From the NCBI GenBank assembly GCA_050251815.1, contig JBFWMB010000013.1, positions 1 to 64,000 on the forward strand: a DNA stretch of 64,000 bases. The letters are read 5' to 3'. The notes under the pieces were generated by a model. It ran no database searches. It was not told where the DNA came from and saw only the letters and a program-made list of their open reading frames with translations. Source of the stretch: GWE2-40-63 sp050251815 (GTDB lineage Bacteria > Bacteroidota > Bacteroidia > Bacteroidales > SZUA-534). Of the stretch, positions 45,544-55,110 are shown piece after piece. Each line of letters starts with the position of its first letter. The stretch's first letter is position 1. The position numbers were made by a program, and so were the translations under genes.

Positions 45544-47178
45544 TTACACTATGGTGAAACCCATTACCAAAACATCATCAATTTGTTCCTGATTACCCAT
45601 CCAATCTACAAATTTTTTATTAAGAATCCTTTCTCGTTCCTCAATAGGTAGCTCATTTATTTCAAGCAGGATTTTCTTAAAATTGTTATATTTTAATTTT
45701 TTTCCCTTTGTTCCTCCAAACTGATCGGCGTACCCATCACTAAACATATAAATATTATCGCCCTGAAAAACATCAATCCTGTGCGAAGTAAAAGGTTCAT
45801 TGCAAAATTCATGTATTCCGATGGGTATTTTATCGGCTTTCAATTCAATAAGTTCTTTATTTCGGACAATATAAATTGGATTATTGGCTCCGGCATATTC
45901 CAATGAATTATCAACAATATCTAAAATGCATACTGCAATGTCCATTCCATCACGCGAATATTCCATATCTTGAGAAATATCCTGATGCAAACTGGAAATA
46001 ACCCGTTCGCGTAATTGCTCAAGAATTAACTGTGAATGGGTAATGTCGTTTTTATTTACAATCTCGTTTAAAAATGCTGTTCCCAACATGCTCATCATGG
46101 CTCCTGAAATACCATGACCGGTACAATCTGAAACGGCAATTATTGTTTTATGCCTGTTTTGCGATATCCAGTAAAAATCACCACTCACAACGTCTTTAGG
46201 GCGGTTTAATACAAAGTGCTGGGGCAACAAAACATTCACCCAGTCTTTTTGCGGAAAAAGCGCCTGTTGTATTTTGCTTGCGTATTGAATGTTGTCGTTT
46301 ATTTCTTCTTGTTGTGCAACAATTTTATCGCGTTGTTTCAAGGCCATATCGCGCTGCGACTGAATCTCCTCGTTTTGTTGTTCAATAAAATCGCGCTGCG
46401 CCATAATTTCGTGAAATTGTGTTTCCAGCTTTTGGTTGGTTTCCTGCAATTCACTTAACAATTCCTCAAGTTTTTTGCGCTGTTGTTCGTTTTCGTGAAA
46501 TGCCTTCTGCAGTTTTATATGATTGATGCTCGACTTTTTGAACGCCCGTTCCAACTCAAGATTTCGTTCTTCAATTTCCTTATTCTGCTGTTCAATGGCA
46601 AGGCGCTGTTGGGTAAGCTTTGTTTTTATATTGCTGCTTTCGATAACGGCTTTAAGTAGTTTTTTGTTGAAATCAGACAGATGTTCAATTTTTTGAAACA
46701 AATTGTGGTTGTCTTTATCTTTAGCCGCAAGCTTAAAATTGTTTAAATAATTGGTATATATGGTATTAAATACCGACTTTACATAAAGTTGTGTCAAGTC
46801 TTCGATAAATCGAATGTCATTTACCTCTAACTCAATTTTGTTATCCATGATAAAGGTTAAAGCATTACGTTTAACCCACAAAATGGTATGACAAAAACTC
46901 CGGCAGGTTTTTTTATTGATTTTTGAAATAAGCGCTAATTGGTTGTCGGGTTCAAGATTTGATATATCGAGATTAAGCAAGGTATTATGATTATTCCGAA
47001 CAAGGTTGATTAATTTTTCTTCGGAGACCACTTGATGGATGCCTATATTATTATCAGAAAACTCAGAAAAAGCTAGTTTAAATTGCGTATTAGCCTGTTG
47101 ATTTGATGAAAATAATATAATCTGCCAGGATATTAAACCCTTATCATTTGAAAGGTTTTCTTTTTCGCCTTTCTTCAT
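45544..47178 (-). CDS. Cytosolic SpoIIE-type phosphatase with receiver-like N-terminal domain
   Basis: A 544-residue protein without membrane helix. Residues about 15-150 look like an eroded response-regulator receiver: alternating strand/helix pattern, LLNLDIS with D71 at the usual phospho-site place, but no acidic pair at LFSSN, followed by a helix pair like that of DUF3369-type proteins. A long coiled coil (about 165-300) leads to a PP2C/SpoIIE domain (305-544) with intact SGDFYW, SDCTGHGISGAMMS, DGMDIAVC and FSDGYADQFGG. It is first of the phosphatase operon. Its linker is similar to that of the propeller phosphatase (E-x2-R-x2-AL-x-QRD pattern). Confidence 0.85.
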   Translation of the reverse strand: MKKGEKENLSNDKGLISWQIILFSSNQQANTQFKLAFSEFSDNNIGIHQVVSEEKLINLVRNNHNTLLNLDISNLEPDNQLALISKINKKTCRSFCHTILWVKRNALTFIMDNKIELEVNDIRFIEDLTQLYVKSVFNTIYTNYLNNFKLAAKDKDNHNLFQKIEHLSDFNKKLLKAVIESSNIKTKLTQQRLAIEQQNKEIEERNLELERAFKKSSINHIKLQKAFHENEQQRKKLEELLSELQETNQKLETQFHEIMAQRDFIEQQNEEIQSQRDMALKQRDKIVAQQEEINDNIQYASKIQQALFPQKDWVNVLLPQHFVLNRPKDVVSGDFYWISQNRHKTIIAVSDCTGHGISGAMMSMLGTAFLNEIVNKNDITHSQLILEQLRERVISSLHQDISQDMEYSRDGMDIAVCILDIVDNSLEYAGANNPIYIVRNKELIELKADKIPIGIHEFCNEPFTSHRIDVFQGDNIYMFSDGYADQFGGTKGKKLKYNNFKKILLEINELPIEERERILNKKFVDWMGNQEQIDDVLVMGFTIV

Positions 47179-47359
47179 ATATTTTTATAATTAATTTAAA
47201 TGATGGTTGCAAGCATAAAGTACGAAAGTTAAAAAAACTAGTTACAATAACAAGGACTCAAAACCAGTTTGCTGAAAATATTCTTCCAATTTTAACTTTG
47301 ATCAGTTAGCCTCAAAGTTAATTTACCTGTTGTTCGTATTTTATCGATAAAACCAGCAC

Positions 47360-47389
47360 AAAAAAAAGGGTTATCAAAACTGATAACCC
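47360..47389 (-). terminator. Terminator after gyrB
   Basis: GGGTTATC (47368-47375) pairs with GATAACCC (47382-47389); on the minus strand it is followed by a run of seven T. Lies 27 bases after the gyrB stop. Confidence 0.85.
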
Positions 47390-47415
47390 GCTAAAAAAAT
47401 TATAATTACCTACTA

Positions 47416-49377
47416 TTACGCATCAATTTTTGCATATTTGGCATGACTCTCAATAAATGCACGACGGGGTGGTACATCGTCGCCCATAAGCATGGAGAAA
47501 ATTCGGTCGGCCTCGGCCGCATTATCGATAGTAACCTGGCGTAGTGTGCGGTTCTCGGGATTCATAGTAGTATCCCAAAGCTGCTCAGCGTTCATTTCAC
47601 CAAGACCTTTGTATCGTTGAATATGCAGGTTACTTTCAGAGCCTCCTCCCCATTCGTGAACCAGTTTAACTCGCTGTTCTTCGTTCCAGCAATACTGCTG
47701 ATTTTTTCCTTTTCGTATTAAATATAACGGCGGAGTAGCAATATAAAGGTGGCCGTTTTTCAGTAAATCTTGCATAAAACGGAAAAAGAACGTCATAATC
47801 AGCGTGTCGATGTGGCTACCGTCCACGTCAGCATCCGTCATGATAATTACTTTGTGGTAACGCAGTTTTTCAAGATTCAGGGCTTTGGAATCTTCTTCGG
47901 TTCCAATGGTAACCCCGAGGGCCGTAAATATGTTCTTTATTTCTTCGCTTTCGAAAACCTTGTGGTGCATGGCTTTTTCAACGTTCAGTATCTTACCGCG
48001 AAGGGGAAGAATGGCCTGAAATTTACGGTCGCGGCCTTGTTTAGCTGTTCCCCCTGCCGAATCTCCCTCAACCAGGTAAATCTCGCAATTGGCTGGATCT
48101 TTATCGGAACAGTCGGCCAGTTTTCCGGGCAATCCGCCACCAGTCATTACCGATTTACGCTGCACCATTTCGCGAGCTTTGCGTGCTGCATGACGTGCCT
48201 GAGCAGCCAGAATTACTTTTTGTACAATAGCCCGGGCATCTTTTGGATTTTCTTCGAGATAATTGGTTAGCATGGTGCTCACTGCCTGATCGACCACCAA
48301 ACTAATGTCAGAGTTACCCAATTTGGTTTTTGTTTGCCCTTCGAACTGGGGTTCGGCCACTTTTACAGAAATAACTGCAGTCAATCCTTCGCGGAAATCG
48401 TCGCCGCTAATATCAAATTTCAATTTGGTCAGCATGCCCGATTTATCGGCCCAGGTTTTAAGGGTACGGGTTAAGCCCCTTCGGAAACCGGTTAAATGCG
48501 TACCCCCTTCAATGGTATTGATGTTGTTAACATACGAATGAATGTTCTCGGTAAACGAGTTGTTGTATTGCATGGCAATCTCAACAGGAACATCGTTTTT
48601 TTCGGTTGAAATATGAATGGGGTTCTCAATGAGTTTCTCACGTGTTCCATCCAAATAATCAACGAATTCGCTTAATCCGGTTTTTGAAAAGAAAGTTTCT
48701 GTTTTACAGGTTCCATCCTCATTTATTTCGCGCTTATCAATTATTATCAGGTTAATTCCCTGATTCAGGAAAGCCAGTTCGCGTAAACGTGCTGCCAGAA
48801 TATCGTAATGATACTCAATGCTGTTAAATATGGTAGCATCGGGTTTGAAAGTAATGAAAGTTCCGGTTTTGTCAGATTCCCCAACAATTTGAACATTGCC
48901 CTGAGGCACGCCAATAGCATATTCCTGTACATAAATTTTACCATCGCGGTGAATTTCGGCTTTAAGGTAAGTTGAAAGAGCATTTACACACGATACACCA
49001 ACCCCGTGCAAACCACCGGATACTTTGTATGAATCTTTATTGAATTTACCCCCGGCGTGCAGTACGGTCATAACTACTTCAAGTGCCGATTTTCCTTCGC
49101 CTTGATGCAGCTCTGTGGGAATACCACGTCCATCGTCTTTAACAGTTATGGAATTATCTTCGTTTATAATGACCTCAATGTTGTTGCAATGCCCGGCTAA
49201 TGCTTCATCAATGGAGTTGTCAACCACTTCATAAACCAGATGATGCAGCCCTTTTACTCCGGTATCCCCAATGTACATCGAAGGGCGTTTACGAACCGCT
49301 TCTAAGCCTTCCAGAACCTGAATACTATCGGCTGAATACGCATTATTCGGACGTTTGTTGTTTTCTAAATCACTCAT
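47416..49377 (-). CDS. gyrB: DNA gyrase subunit B
   Basis: A 653-residue type II topoisomerase ATPase subunit. It has the GHKL ATP-binding N-terminus (VYEVVDNSIDEALAG, then DDGRGIP and GGLHGVGVSCVNALS), the transducer domain, the Toprim region EGDSAGGTAKQGRDR with DADVDGSHI, and the C-terminal GyrA-binding tail. The length and the RKRPSMYIGDTG start fit GyrB rather than ParE, though that was judged by eye. Single gene with its own -7 box and terminator. Confidence 0.94.
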   Translation of the reverse strand: MSDLENNKRPNNAYSADSIQVLEGLEAVRKRPSMYIGDTGVKGLHHLVYEVVDNSIDEALAGHCNNIEVIINEDNSITVKDDGRGIPTELHQGEGKSALEVVMTVLHAGGKFNKDSYKVSGGLHGVGVSCVNALSTYLKAEIHRDGKIYVQEYAIGVPQGNVQIVGESDKTGTFITFKPDATIFNSIEYHYDILAARLRELAFLNQGINLIIIDKREINEDGTCKTETFFSKTGLSEFVDYLDGTREKLIENPIHISTEKNDVPVEIAMQYNNSFTENIHSYVNNINTIEGGTHLTGFRRGLTRTLKTWADKSGMLTKLKFDISGDDFREGLTAVISVKVAEPQFEGQTKTKLGNSDISLVVDQAVSTMLTNYLEENPKDARAIVQKVILAAQARHAARKAREMVQRKSVMTGGGLPGKLADCSDKDPANCEIYLVEGDSAGGTAKQGRDRKFQAILPLRGKILNVEKAMHHKVFESEEIKNIFTALGVTIGTEEDSKALNLEKLRYHKVIIMTDADVDGSHIDTLIMTFFFRFMQDLLKNGHLYIATPPLYLIRKGKNQQYCWNEEQRVKLVHEWGGGSESNLHIQRYKGLGEMNAEQLWDTTMNPENRTLRQVTIDNAAEADRIFSMLMGDDVPPRRAFIESHAKYAKIDA

Positions 49378-49450
49378 CTTATATTATTTTAATATAATAA
49401 ATTCATTTTTAATTGCTTACACCGTAATCGATGGTTCCGGTACAAACAAC

Positions 49451-49458
49451 CAAATATA
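49451..49458 (-). promoter_or_regulatory. Predicted -7 box of gyrB (TATATTTG on the minus strand)
   Basis: A TAnnTTTG match 74 bases before the gyrB start. The -33 region shows no TTTG. Confidence 0.4.
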
Positions 49459-49583
49459 GTGTTTTAGCGGCTTTTATTTGCTTATCGCGCAGCTTAATTT
49501 CAGGTAGTTTTTAACAAGATTTGAACAATATTTTTCCTGTTGCAACGCAGGTTTTAATTGCGATTGGTTATACCATACTTTTG

Positions 49584-49618
49584 AAGCAAAAATGACCAAA
49601 AGCTAGTTTGCTTTTGGT
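49584..49618 (-). terminator. Terminator after the outer-membrane barrel gene
   Basis: ACCAAAAGC (49595-49603) pairs with GCTTTTGGT (49610-49618); on the minus strand a CATTTTTG tract follows. Lies 29 bases after the stop at 49647. Confidence 0.65.
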
Positions 49619-49646
49619 AGTTAACCCAACTACGAACCGTGCTCAA

Positions 49647-51320
49647 TTAAAACGAATAGGTAGCTCCAAGCATTACATTAAAGCGCTGTGAGGGATAATT
49701 ATGCCAGGGATAATATTTTACCGAGCTGATGTTGTTAAAATAAGCAAAAGCTGATAGGATTCTTGTTAAACGGTATTCCAAACCAATGTTTAAATCGATA
49801 ATCCCTTGCAGTTCTTTTGCTACTAACTGGTTGTTTTCATCAAAGCTTCGGGCATAGCGCGATCCAATACCAAAGACATTTACATCGAGGGTTATTTTGT
49901 CTTGTATCCGGTAACGTGCATTTACACTCAAATCGAAAGTTGGTAGATGCCAGGGCTTTAATTGAGAACCCATTTCGTATTTGTACAGGTTTGTTTTTAC
50001 CGAAAGCCAAAGCTTTTCGCTGGTTTTATACGACAACTCGCCCAAAAGTCGGATTCGGGTTAAGGTGTCGCCTACCGTGGTAAATTTATTTCGTAACAAG
50101 GTATTGGTATCGGTCACAAAAAAGTACATGTTATTAATTTGGGCATAATTTACCTTGGCATTAAAGGCTACTTTGGAACTAATGTTGCCTCTGAATCCAA
50201 AAGTCAGGTTTAAGCGGGTGTCGGTAGGTTTAACACTTAAGCTTTGATTGATGAACGGATTCTTTTTATACACCTTATAATAACTGTTTTCCTCGTAAGT
50301 TCCATCCAACTCAAAATAAGGAATTAAAAAGTAGTCGATAATGTTGTAATGCATGCTGATGCGCGGATAAAACTTATAATCTTCGTTAGCCTGATCGAAC
50401 ACCGTATGCACTCCGGCAACAATACGCCATTTATCGCCAAATGCACCCACCCAGGGACTGAAGCGGAAAAGCGCCGCGTTGGTTTTATTGCTGAGTCCGT
50501 GATTATTGATGTAGGTTAAACCCACATCGGCCCCAACAAACTCTCGTTCAAAAAAGTAATCAAGGCTCGATTTCACATGCAGTACATTCTCCCCAATGTT
50601 ATTAAGTGCCATAGTGCTTTGCCAGTTGGCATCGATAAAGTAATTTACATGGGTCGAATCAAGATGGTTTGTTTCAAAACGCGCTCCCAACCGGGCTATA
50701 TTCAACACCTGATGTTCCATATCATCTTTTAAAAGCGGTGCCGTGGTATTTGTTTGTTGCAACCATTCGGGATCAAAACCATAATAGTAGTTCTTGTGGT
50801 TTCCGTAAGCGGCTTCGGCTTTTAAGGTGGTATTGTTATTAAAAAAGCGGCTTGCATTAAATGATGCTCCAGCATCAGATAAGCCGGCATATACTTTCTG
50901 GTCGGCACTGTTTTTAATTTTTCCGTTCGATGAATGGTAATTCAGCAAGGCATTCCATCGCCAGTTCTCAGAACGTTTGCTGCCCAGATACACTTCGGCC
51001 ATGGGTGATAAATATGAGCCAAAACCCGCTTTTGCATAACCATAATAGAGCTTCGATAAGGGTTCGCTGATTAAACGGGCGGCATTTATGGGACTTGGTG
51101 AAAAACTAGTGGCATGTTGAACCGGGGCTATTTCGTATTCGAACCGGGCATCAACTTTTATGGTATCAACAATTTTGGGCAATTCGCTTATCTTAAAGGC
51201 GTCGCTAATAACTGGTTCGTAAGGTTTAACCACTCTTACTTCCTGATTCATCGATTCCTGAGCCTGAATGGTGGTAATCAGTGCAACGCTTAAGATAAGG
51301 TATGTAATTAACCGCTTCAT
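49647..51320 (-). CDS. Outer membrane beta-barrel protein (TonB-dependent-receptor-like)
   Basis: A 557-residue protein with a signal peptide (about 1-20, ending IQAQ), a short extended N-terminus (EVRVVKPYEPVISDAFKI) and a barrel of alternating aromatic strands to the C-terminus (RFNVMLGATYSF). Terminal Phe and strand pattern fit outer membrane insertion by BAM. There is no plug domain, so it is not a standard TonB receptor. It follows a giant TPR lipid/periplasm-type protein by 53 bases; such pairs recur in Bacteroidota. Function unknown. Confidence 0.75.
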   Translation of the reverse strand: MKRLITYLILSVALITTIQAQESMNQEVRVVKPYEPVISDAFKISELPKIVDTIKVDARFEYEIAPVQHATSFSPSPINAARLISEPLSKLYYGYAKAGFGSYLSPMAEVYLGSKRSENWRWNALLNYHSSNGKIKNSADQKVYAGLSDAGASFNASRFFNNNTTLKAEAAYGNHKNYYYGFDPEWLQQTNTTAPLLKDDMEHQVLNIARLGARFETNHLDSTHVNYFIDANWQSTMALNNIGENVLHVKSSLDYFFEREFVGADVGLTYINNHGLSNKTNAALFRFSPWVGAFGDKWRIVAGVHTVFDQANEDYKFYPRISMHYNIIDYFLIPYFELDGTYEENSYYKVYKKNPFINQSLSVKPTDTRLNLTFGFRGNISSKVAFNAKVNYAQINNMYFFVTDTNTLLRNKFTTVGDTLTRIRLLGELSYKTSEKLWLSVKTNLYKYEMGSQLKPWHLPTFDLSVNARYRIQDKITLDVNVFGIGSRYARSFDENNQLVAKELQGIIDLNIGLEYRLTRILSAFAYFNNISSVKYYPWHNYPSQRFNVMLGATYSF

Positions 51321-51373
51321 TAATTCAATTTATTTGGTGTTTTTATTTTTCTATTCATTCTCAACCAAGCTTT

Positions 51374-54300
51374 TTAGTTGGTGTGGTTCAACCCATCGTT
51401 GGTTTTGTCCTTTTCAATAAACTGTTCGTTTTCTTTTTTAACAATAACAGACAGCTTTTCCCTGGCCTCCTCAACAATTCCATCGCTGCTTTCTTTATAA
51501 TTATCAATCACGCTCTGCAAATTGGCTTTTGCCATAAATCCATCGTCTTTTTTCAGGTAAATATCCGAAAGCAAAATAAAGGCTTTCGCCAGCCAATACT
51601 GATGCGGAGTTCCCATGGAAATAAACTCCATAATGGTATTTTCCGCTTCATCGAGTTGATTCTGCTTATAAAGTATTTCAGCAACCCGGTATTTTCCTTC
51701 GGCACCTTCCTGGTTTTTAACATCGAGAGCCAGAATGCGGAATTCGGTAATTGACGGATCCAAAAGATTTTGTGCCTTAAACGATTTCCCCATAATCAAA
51801 CGGGCCTCGCGTACCTCCTCTTCCGATACTTTATCGGTCATAATAACCCGTCGTGCTGATTCAATGGCTTGGTCATAATCCTTCAGCCGGAAGGCTGTAT
51901 GCATTTGACCTTTGCGGGCCACCAGCAAGTTCGATTTTACTTCGGCCTGGTTTTCCAGTTTCTTAAATAAAGCAAAAGCCAGTGAGTCGGCACCTTTTTG
52001 CTGATACAATTGGGCTGCATTTAATAAAGAAGGCTCTGTAAAAATATTCTTGGCCCGGTCAATCACATACTGAAAATCAATCAGTGCCGAATCGTTGTTT
52101 TGTGTCCGATTGTAACTATCGCCCCGATAATAGCGGGCATTCAACACAAAACGACCGTTGGCATATTGATCCAGGTAATCGGTAAATAAATTTTTAGCAA
52201 GCTTCCATTTTCCACTCATGTAGATTTTTTCAGCGGCCAGGTATGTTAAGGAATCCTTTTCGCTAACACTGATGTTTCCTGCTCCGCCATAAGTTTCGGC
52301 AAAAGCAACATACTCGTTTACGCGATTCAAATCGACATAGATGTTTTTTATTCCCAATAAGGCATCGTTGGCTTCGGCCGTACCCTGAAACCGGGTAACC
52401 ACCTGTTTATAACTATCGAGTGCCAGTTCAGGCTTATCGGCACCATAATACAAAAGCCCCAGTTGCAGCAAACTTTTAACCACATACGAGCTGTTTGGGT
52501 AGCTTTGAACCAAAAGATTAAAATCGGCCAGTGCCTTTTGTACCGAATCCAGAGCAACATAGCTTCGTCCGCGCTCAAATAAAGCATCGGCTGCATAAGT
52601 CGATAATGGTTTTTCAACTAACAAAGTGCTTAGTGTGCTAATTTTTGATGCATATTGCTTTATTAAGCCAAAAGAAAAACCTTTTTGGAATAAAGCATAA
52701 TCCACATCAAAGGTATCGAGTTTAACGGCCATATCGTAGTATTCAACCGCATCGATGTACTGGCGGGTAACAAAATAACTATCGGCAATGCGGATAAAGG
52801 CATCGCCCCGTTTTAGCATCTGGGTTTTGGCGGCATTGTCGGTGTATTTGCGGAACCACGAGATGGCTTGTTTGTAATTCTTTAGCTTAAAGTAGCAATA
52901 ACCCATGTTGTAATAGGTCTGGTGGTATTCGTTGAGCAGGTAAGCGCCGGGAGTCAACAGAAACTGATTGTAGCTTTCGGCTGCTTCCTGATACCTCTCA
53001 AGCCGGTAAAGGGCTTCAGCTTTCCAGTAAATGGCCAGCGAGTGCATCTTTTTATCGAAAGCCCGTTCGCCCAGCGATAATTCAAAAGCAGCCAATGCGC
53101 CTGAAAACTGAAGGTTATTGAAAAGCTCCAAGCCACGGAAAAAAGCCACCCGCTGGTGCGCTGCCATCATCTCGGGCGATTTTACCTTAATCTTATTCAG
53201 CGAAGCCAACGCTTCTTTGTAATTTCGTGAACTCAGGTAAACCTTTACCAGGTAGCCGTAAGCTTCGTCGTGGTGAATGGAATTGGGATAGGTAGTAATG
53301 TAATCGTAAAAGGCCGTGATGGTTTCGTTAAAAGGCGAATACGAAAGTTCGTACGATAATTTGGCGTAATTAAGCAGCGATATTTCCTTTACCTCTTTGT
53401 TAAAATCAAGTTTCGAAGCTGCTTCAAAGGCCATACGTGCCTGCTCTTTGCGATCGAGTTTCAGGTTGCAATCGGCCATGTGAAAAAAGGCATTCTGGGT
53501 CAGACCGTCTTCCACATTGGTAATGTTTGACAGTGTTGCCATAGCCTGCTCATAATTCTGAGTCATGTAATAGGCATAACCCAGCTGATACATATCGTCG
53601 CGGGTGTAGGTGTCGGCTTTCTTTTTATAAATCTCGAGGTATTCCAGGGCTTGCTGAAATTCTTTCCGGGCGTAAAAAGCCTCGCCCACCAGGCGGGCAA
53701 TTTCATCTTCGCGTTTGGTATCGGTCTGGGTCAGTAATTCGGTTCCCAGCTCAAGTACTTTATCGGTTTTGCCTTGCAGGTAATAAATCTGCACCAAATA
53801 ATACGGAACCAGCGGTGCAAAAGTGGGATCGTCGTTCAGCTTAGTGAATCCGTTCAGGGCGGTCTCGTAGTTTTTATCGAGATAAGCTACATGGGCATAG
53901 AAATACTGCGCCGGAGCCGTAAATTTGCTGTCCTTGTTTAAAAGCTCATAAAACATTTTTGCCGATGCCGTTAAATCATCGGTTTTAAAATAGCTATAGC
54001 CCCGTTTAAAATAGTATTCGTTGAGCTGGTCGCGGGTAAGGTTCTGTTTCCAGACTTTATCGAAATAAAAAAGTGCTTCATCGTATTTGCGTTTGCGGTA
54101 TTTGTAAAGGCCCATCTCAAAATAAGCCACCCGCGTGCGCGGACTTTCGGGATAATTGGCAATAAAACGGGCTATCAGGTATTCGGCATCGTTATTAAAC
54201 AGTTCGATGGAACAAAGGGCCCGGTAGTATTCGGCATCGGCTTTAATATCGGTATGTTCGTTTCCGTAATAGGCAATTACCTTATCGAACAGGTCCATGG

Positions 54301-54454
54301 CCTGGGCGTAGCGTTCCTTCTCAAACAGCTCAACGCCCAGTTTATAGGTATAATCCTCGTCGGTAAACAAGAGGGTTTTTTGAGCCGAAATCGTACCCGA
54401 AAAAACCATCAAAACAAGAATCAGTAATTTAATTCGCAGCAACTTGTAGGTCAT
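51374..54454 (-). CDS. Large TPR-repeat periplasmic/outer-membrane-associated protein
   Basis: A 1026-residue protein with a signal peptide (about 5-24, ending ISAQ) and about 25 TPR-like helix pairs over nearly its whole length (for example YAQAMDLFDKVIAYYG and ALADFNLLVQSYPNSSYV). It closes with a Lys/Glu-rich polar tail. ATG 54454 was chosen because it starts directly at the signal sequence; an upstream ATG at 54514 is open but not family-like. The whole length suggests a scaffold for a protein complex at the envelope. It is followed by the barrel protein in one transcript. Confidence 0.82.
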   Translation of the reverse strand: MTYKLLRIKLLILVLMVFSGTISAQKTLLFTDEDYTYKLGVELFEKERYAQAMDLFDKVIAYYGNEHTDIKADAEYYRALCSIELFNNDAEYLIARFIANYPESPRTRVAYFEMGLYKYRKRKYDEALFYFDKVWKQNLTRDQLNEYYFKRGYSYFKTDDLTASAKMFYELLNKDSKFTAPAQYFYAHVAYLDKNYETALNGFTKLNDDPTFAPLVPYYLVQIYYLQGKTDKVLELGTELLTQTDTKREDEIARLVGEAFYARKEFQQALEYLEIYKKKADTYTRDDMYQLGYAYYMTQNYEQAMATLSNITNVEDGLTQNAFFHMADCNLKLDRKEQARMAFEAASKLDFNKEVKEISLLNYAKLSYELSYSPFNETITAFYDYITTYPNSIHHDEAYGYLVKVYLSSRNYKEALASLNKIKVKSPEMMAAHQRVAFFRGLELFNNLQFSGALAAFELSLGERAFDKKMHSLAIYWKAEALYRLERYQEAAESYNQFLLTPGAYLLNEYHQTYYNMGYCYFKLKNYKQAISWFRKYTDNAAKTQMLKRGDAFIRIADSYFVTRQYIDAVEYYDMAVKLDTFDVDYALFQKGFSFGLIKQYASKISTLSTLLVEKPLSTYAADALFERGRSYVALDSVQKALADFNLLVQSYPNSSYVVKSLLQLGLLYYGADKPELALDSYKQVVTRFQGTAEANDALLGIKNIYVDLNRVNEYVAFAETYGGAGNISVSEKDSLTYLAAEKIYMSGKWKLAKNLFTDYLDQYANGRFVLNARYYRGDSYNRTQNNDSALIDFQYVIDRAKNIFTEPSLLNAAQLYQQKGADSLAFALFKKLENQAEVKSNLLVARKGQMHTAFRLKDYDQAIESARRVIMTDKVSEEEVREARLIMGKSFKAQNLLDPSITEFRILALDVKNQEGAEGKYRVAEILYKQNQLDEAENTIMEFISMGTPHQYWLAKAFILLSDIYLKKDDGFMAKANLQSVIDNYKESSDGIVEEAREKLSVIVKKENEQFIEKDKTNDGLNHTN

Positions 54455-55110
54455 TCTGTTTATTTTTAATAATTGGGTAAAGGTAACAAAGAAAACGCCA
54501 GGACTTACGCCCATTAAGTGCTTGTTTTCAACAAAGCATTGTTTATTACTTTGGCTAGCCCCATACAGTTTTAGAAACGATAAATTGAGGGTTTATTGTA
54601 TGCGGTTAGACTTTTAGATTTTAGAAATTAGACCTGAGACCGCAAGTAGCCAGCAGTCTTCAGTTGGCAGTTCACAGCCAAAGCAATGAACAATTGACAA
54701 TGAGCAATGAACTATGAGTAATGAACAATGAACAATGAGTAATGAGTAATGAGTAATGTGTAATGAGTAATGAGTAATTAATAATGAAAAGTGAAGAGTG
54801 AAAAATGAAGCGTTGGCAGTTCCGCGCTCCGTATTCCTTTTTATCCAGTGATGTTGTGATTCTGTAATTCTGTGATCCTGTAATTCAGAAACGAGAAACC
54901 TGCAAGCAGTAACCAGTCTTCAGCCTACAGGCAGCAGTTCGCAGTTGGCAGTTCACAGCCAAAGCAATGAACAATTGACAATGAGCAATGAACAATGGGC
55001 AATGAACAATGAGCAATGAACAATTAACAATTAACAATTAACAATAAAGCAATAGAACAATAGAACAATATTTTTACATTTGTAGCATTAAGCAATGCAC
55101 CGATACGATT
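54455..55110. repeat. Intergenic block of degenerate simple repeats with an exact 52-base direct repeat
   Basis: 656 bases with no coding gene. Most of 54,640-55,070 is built from variants of short words (AATGAACAATGA, GAGTAATGAGTA, ACAATTAACAAT). One exact 52-base direct repeat occurs at 54661-54712 and 54942-54993, starting CAGTTGGCAG and ending GCAATGAAC. Imperfect CAGTCTTCAG words surround both copies. No transposase, tRNA or terminal inverted repeat is seen. The end runs into the ftsE promoter. Confidence 0.85.
55075..55082 (+). promoter_or_regulatory. Predicted -7 box (TACATTTG) of the FtsE-like gene
   Basis: A perfect TAnnTTTG match 28 bases before the ATG. The -33 area consists of the simple-repeat sequence. 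Confidence 0.5.

Noticed and set aside
47770..48270. Open frame of 166 codons antisense to gyrB
   Set aside because: It is a shadow of the strongly conserved gyrB frame; composition is not protein-like for this genome.
54640..55070. CRISPR array
   Set aside because: Repeats are short, degenerate and not separated by equal unique spacers; no cas genes.
54455..55110. Insertion sequence or MITE
   Set aside because: No transposase, no terminal inverted repeats and no target duplication could be seen.
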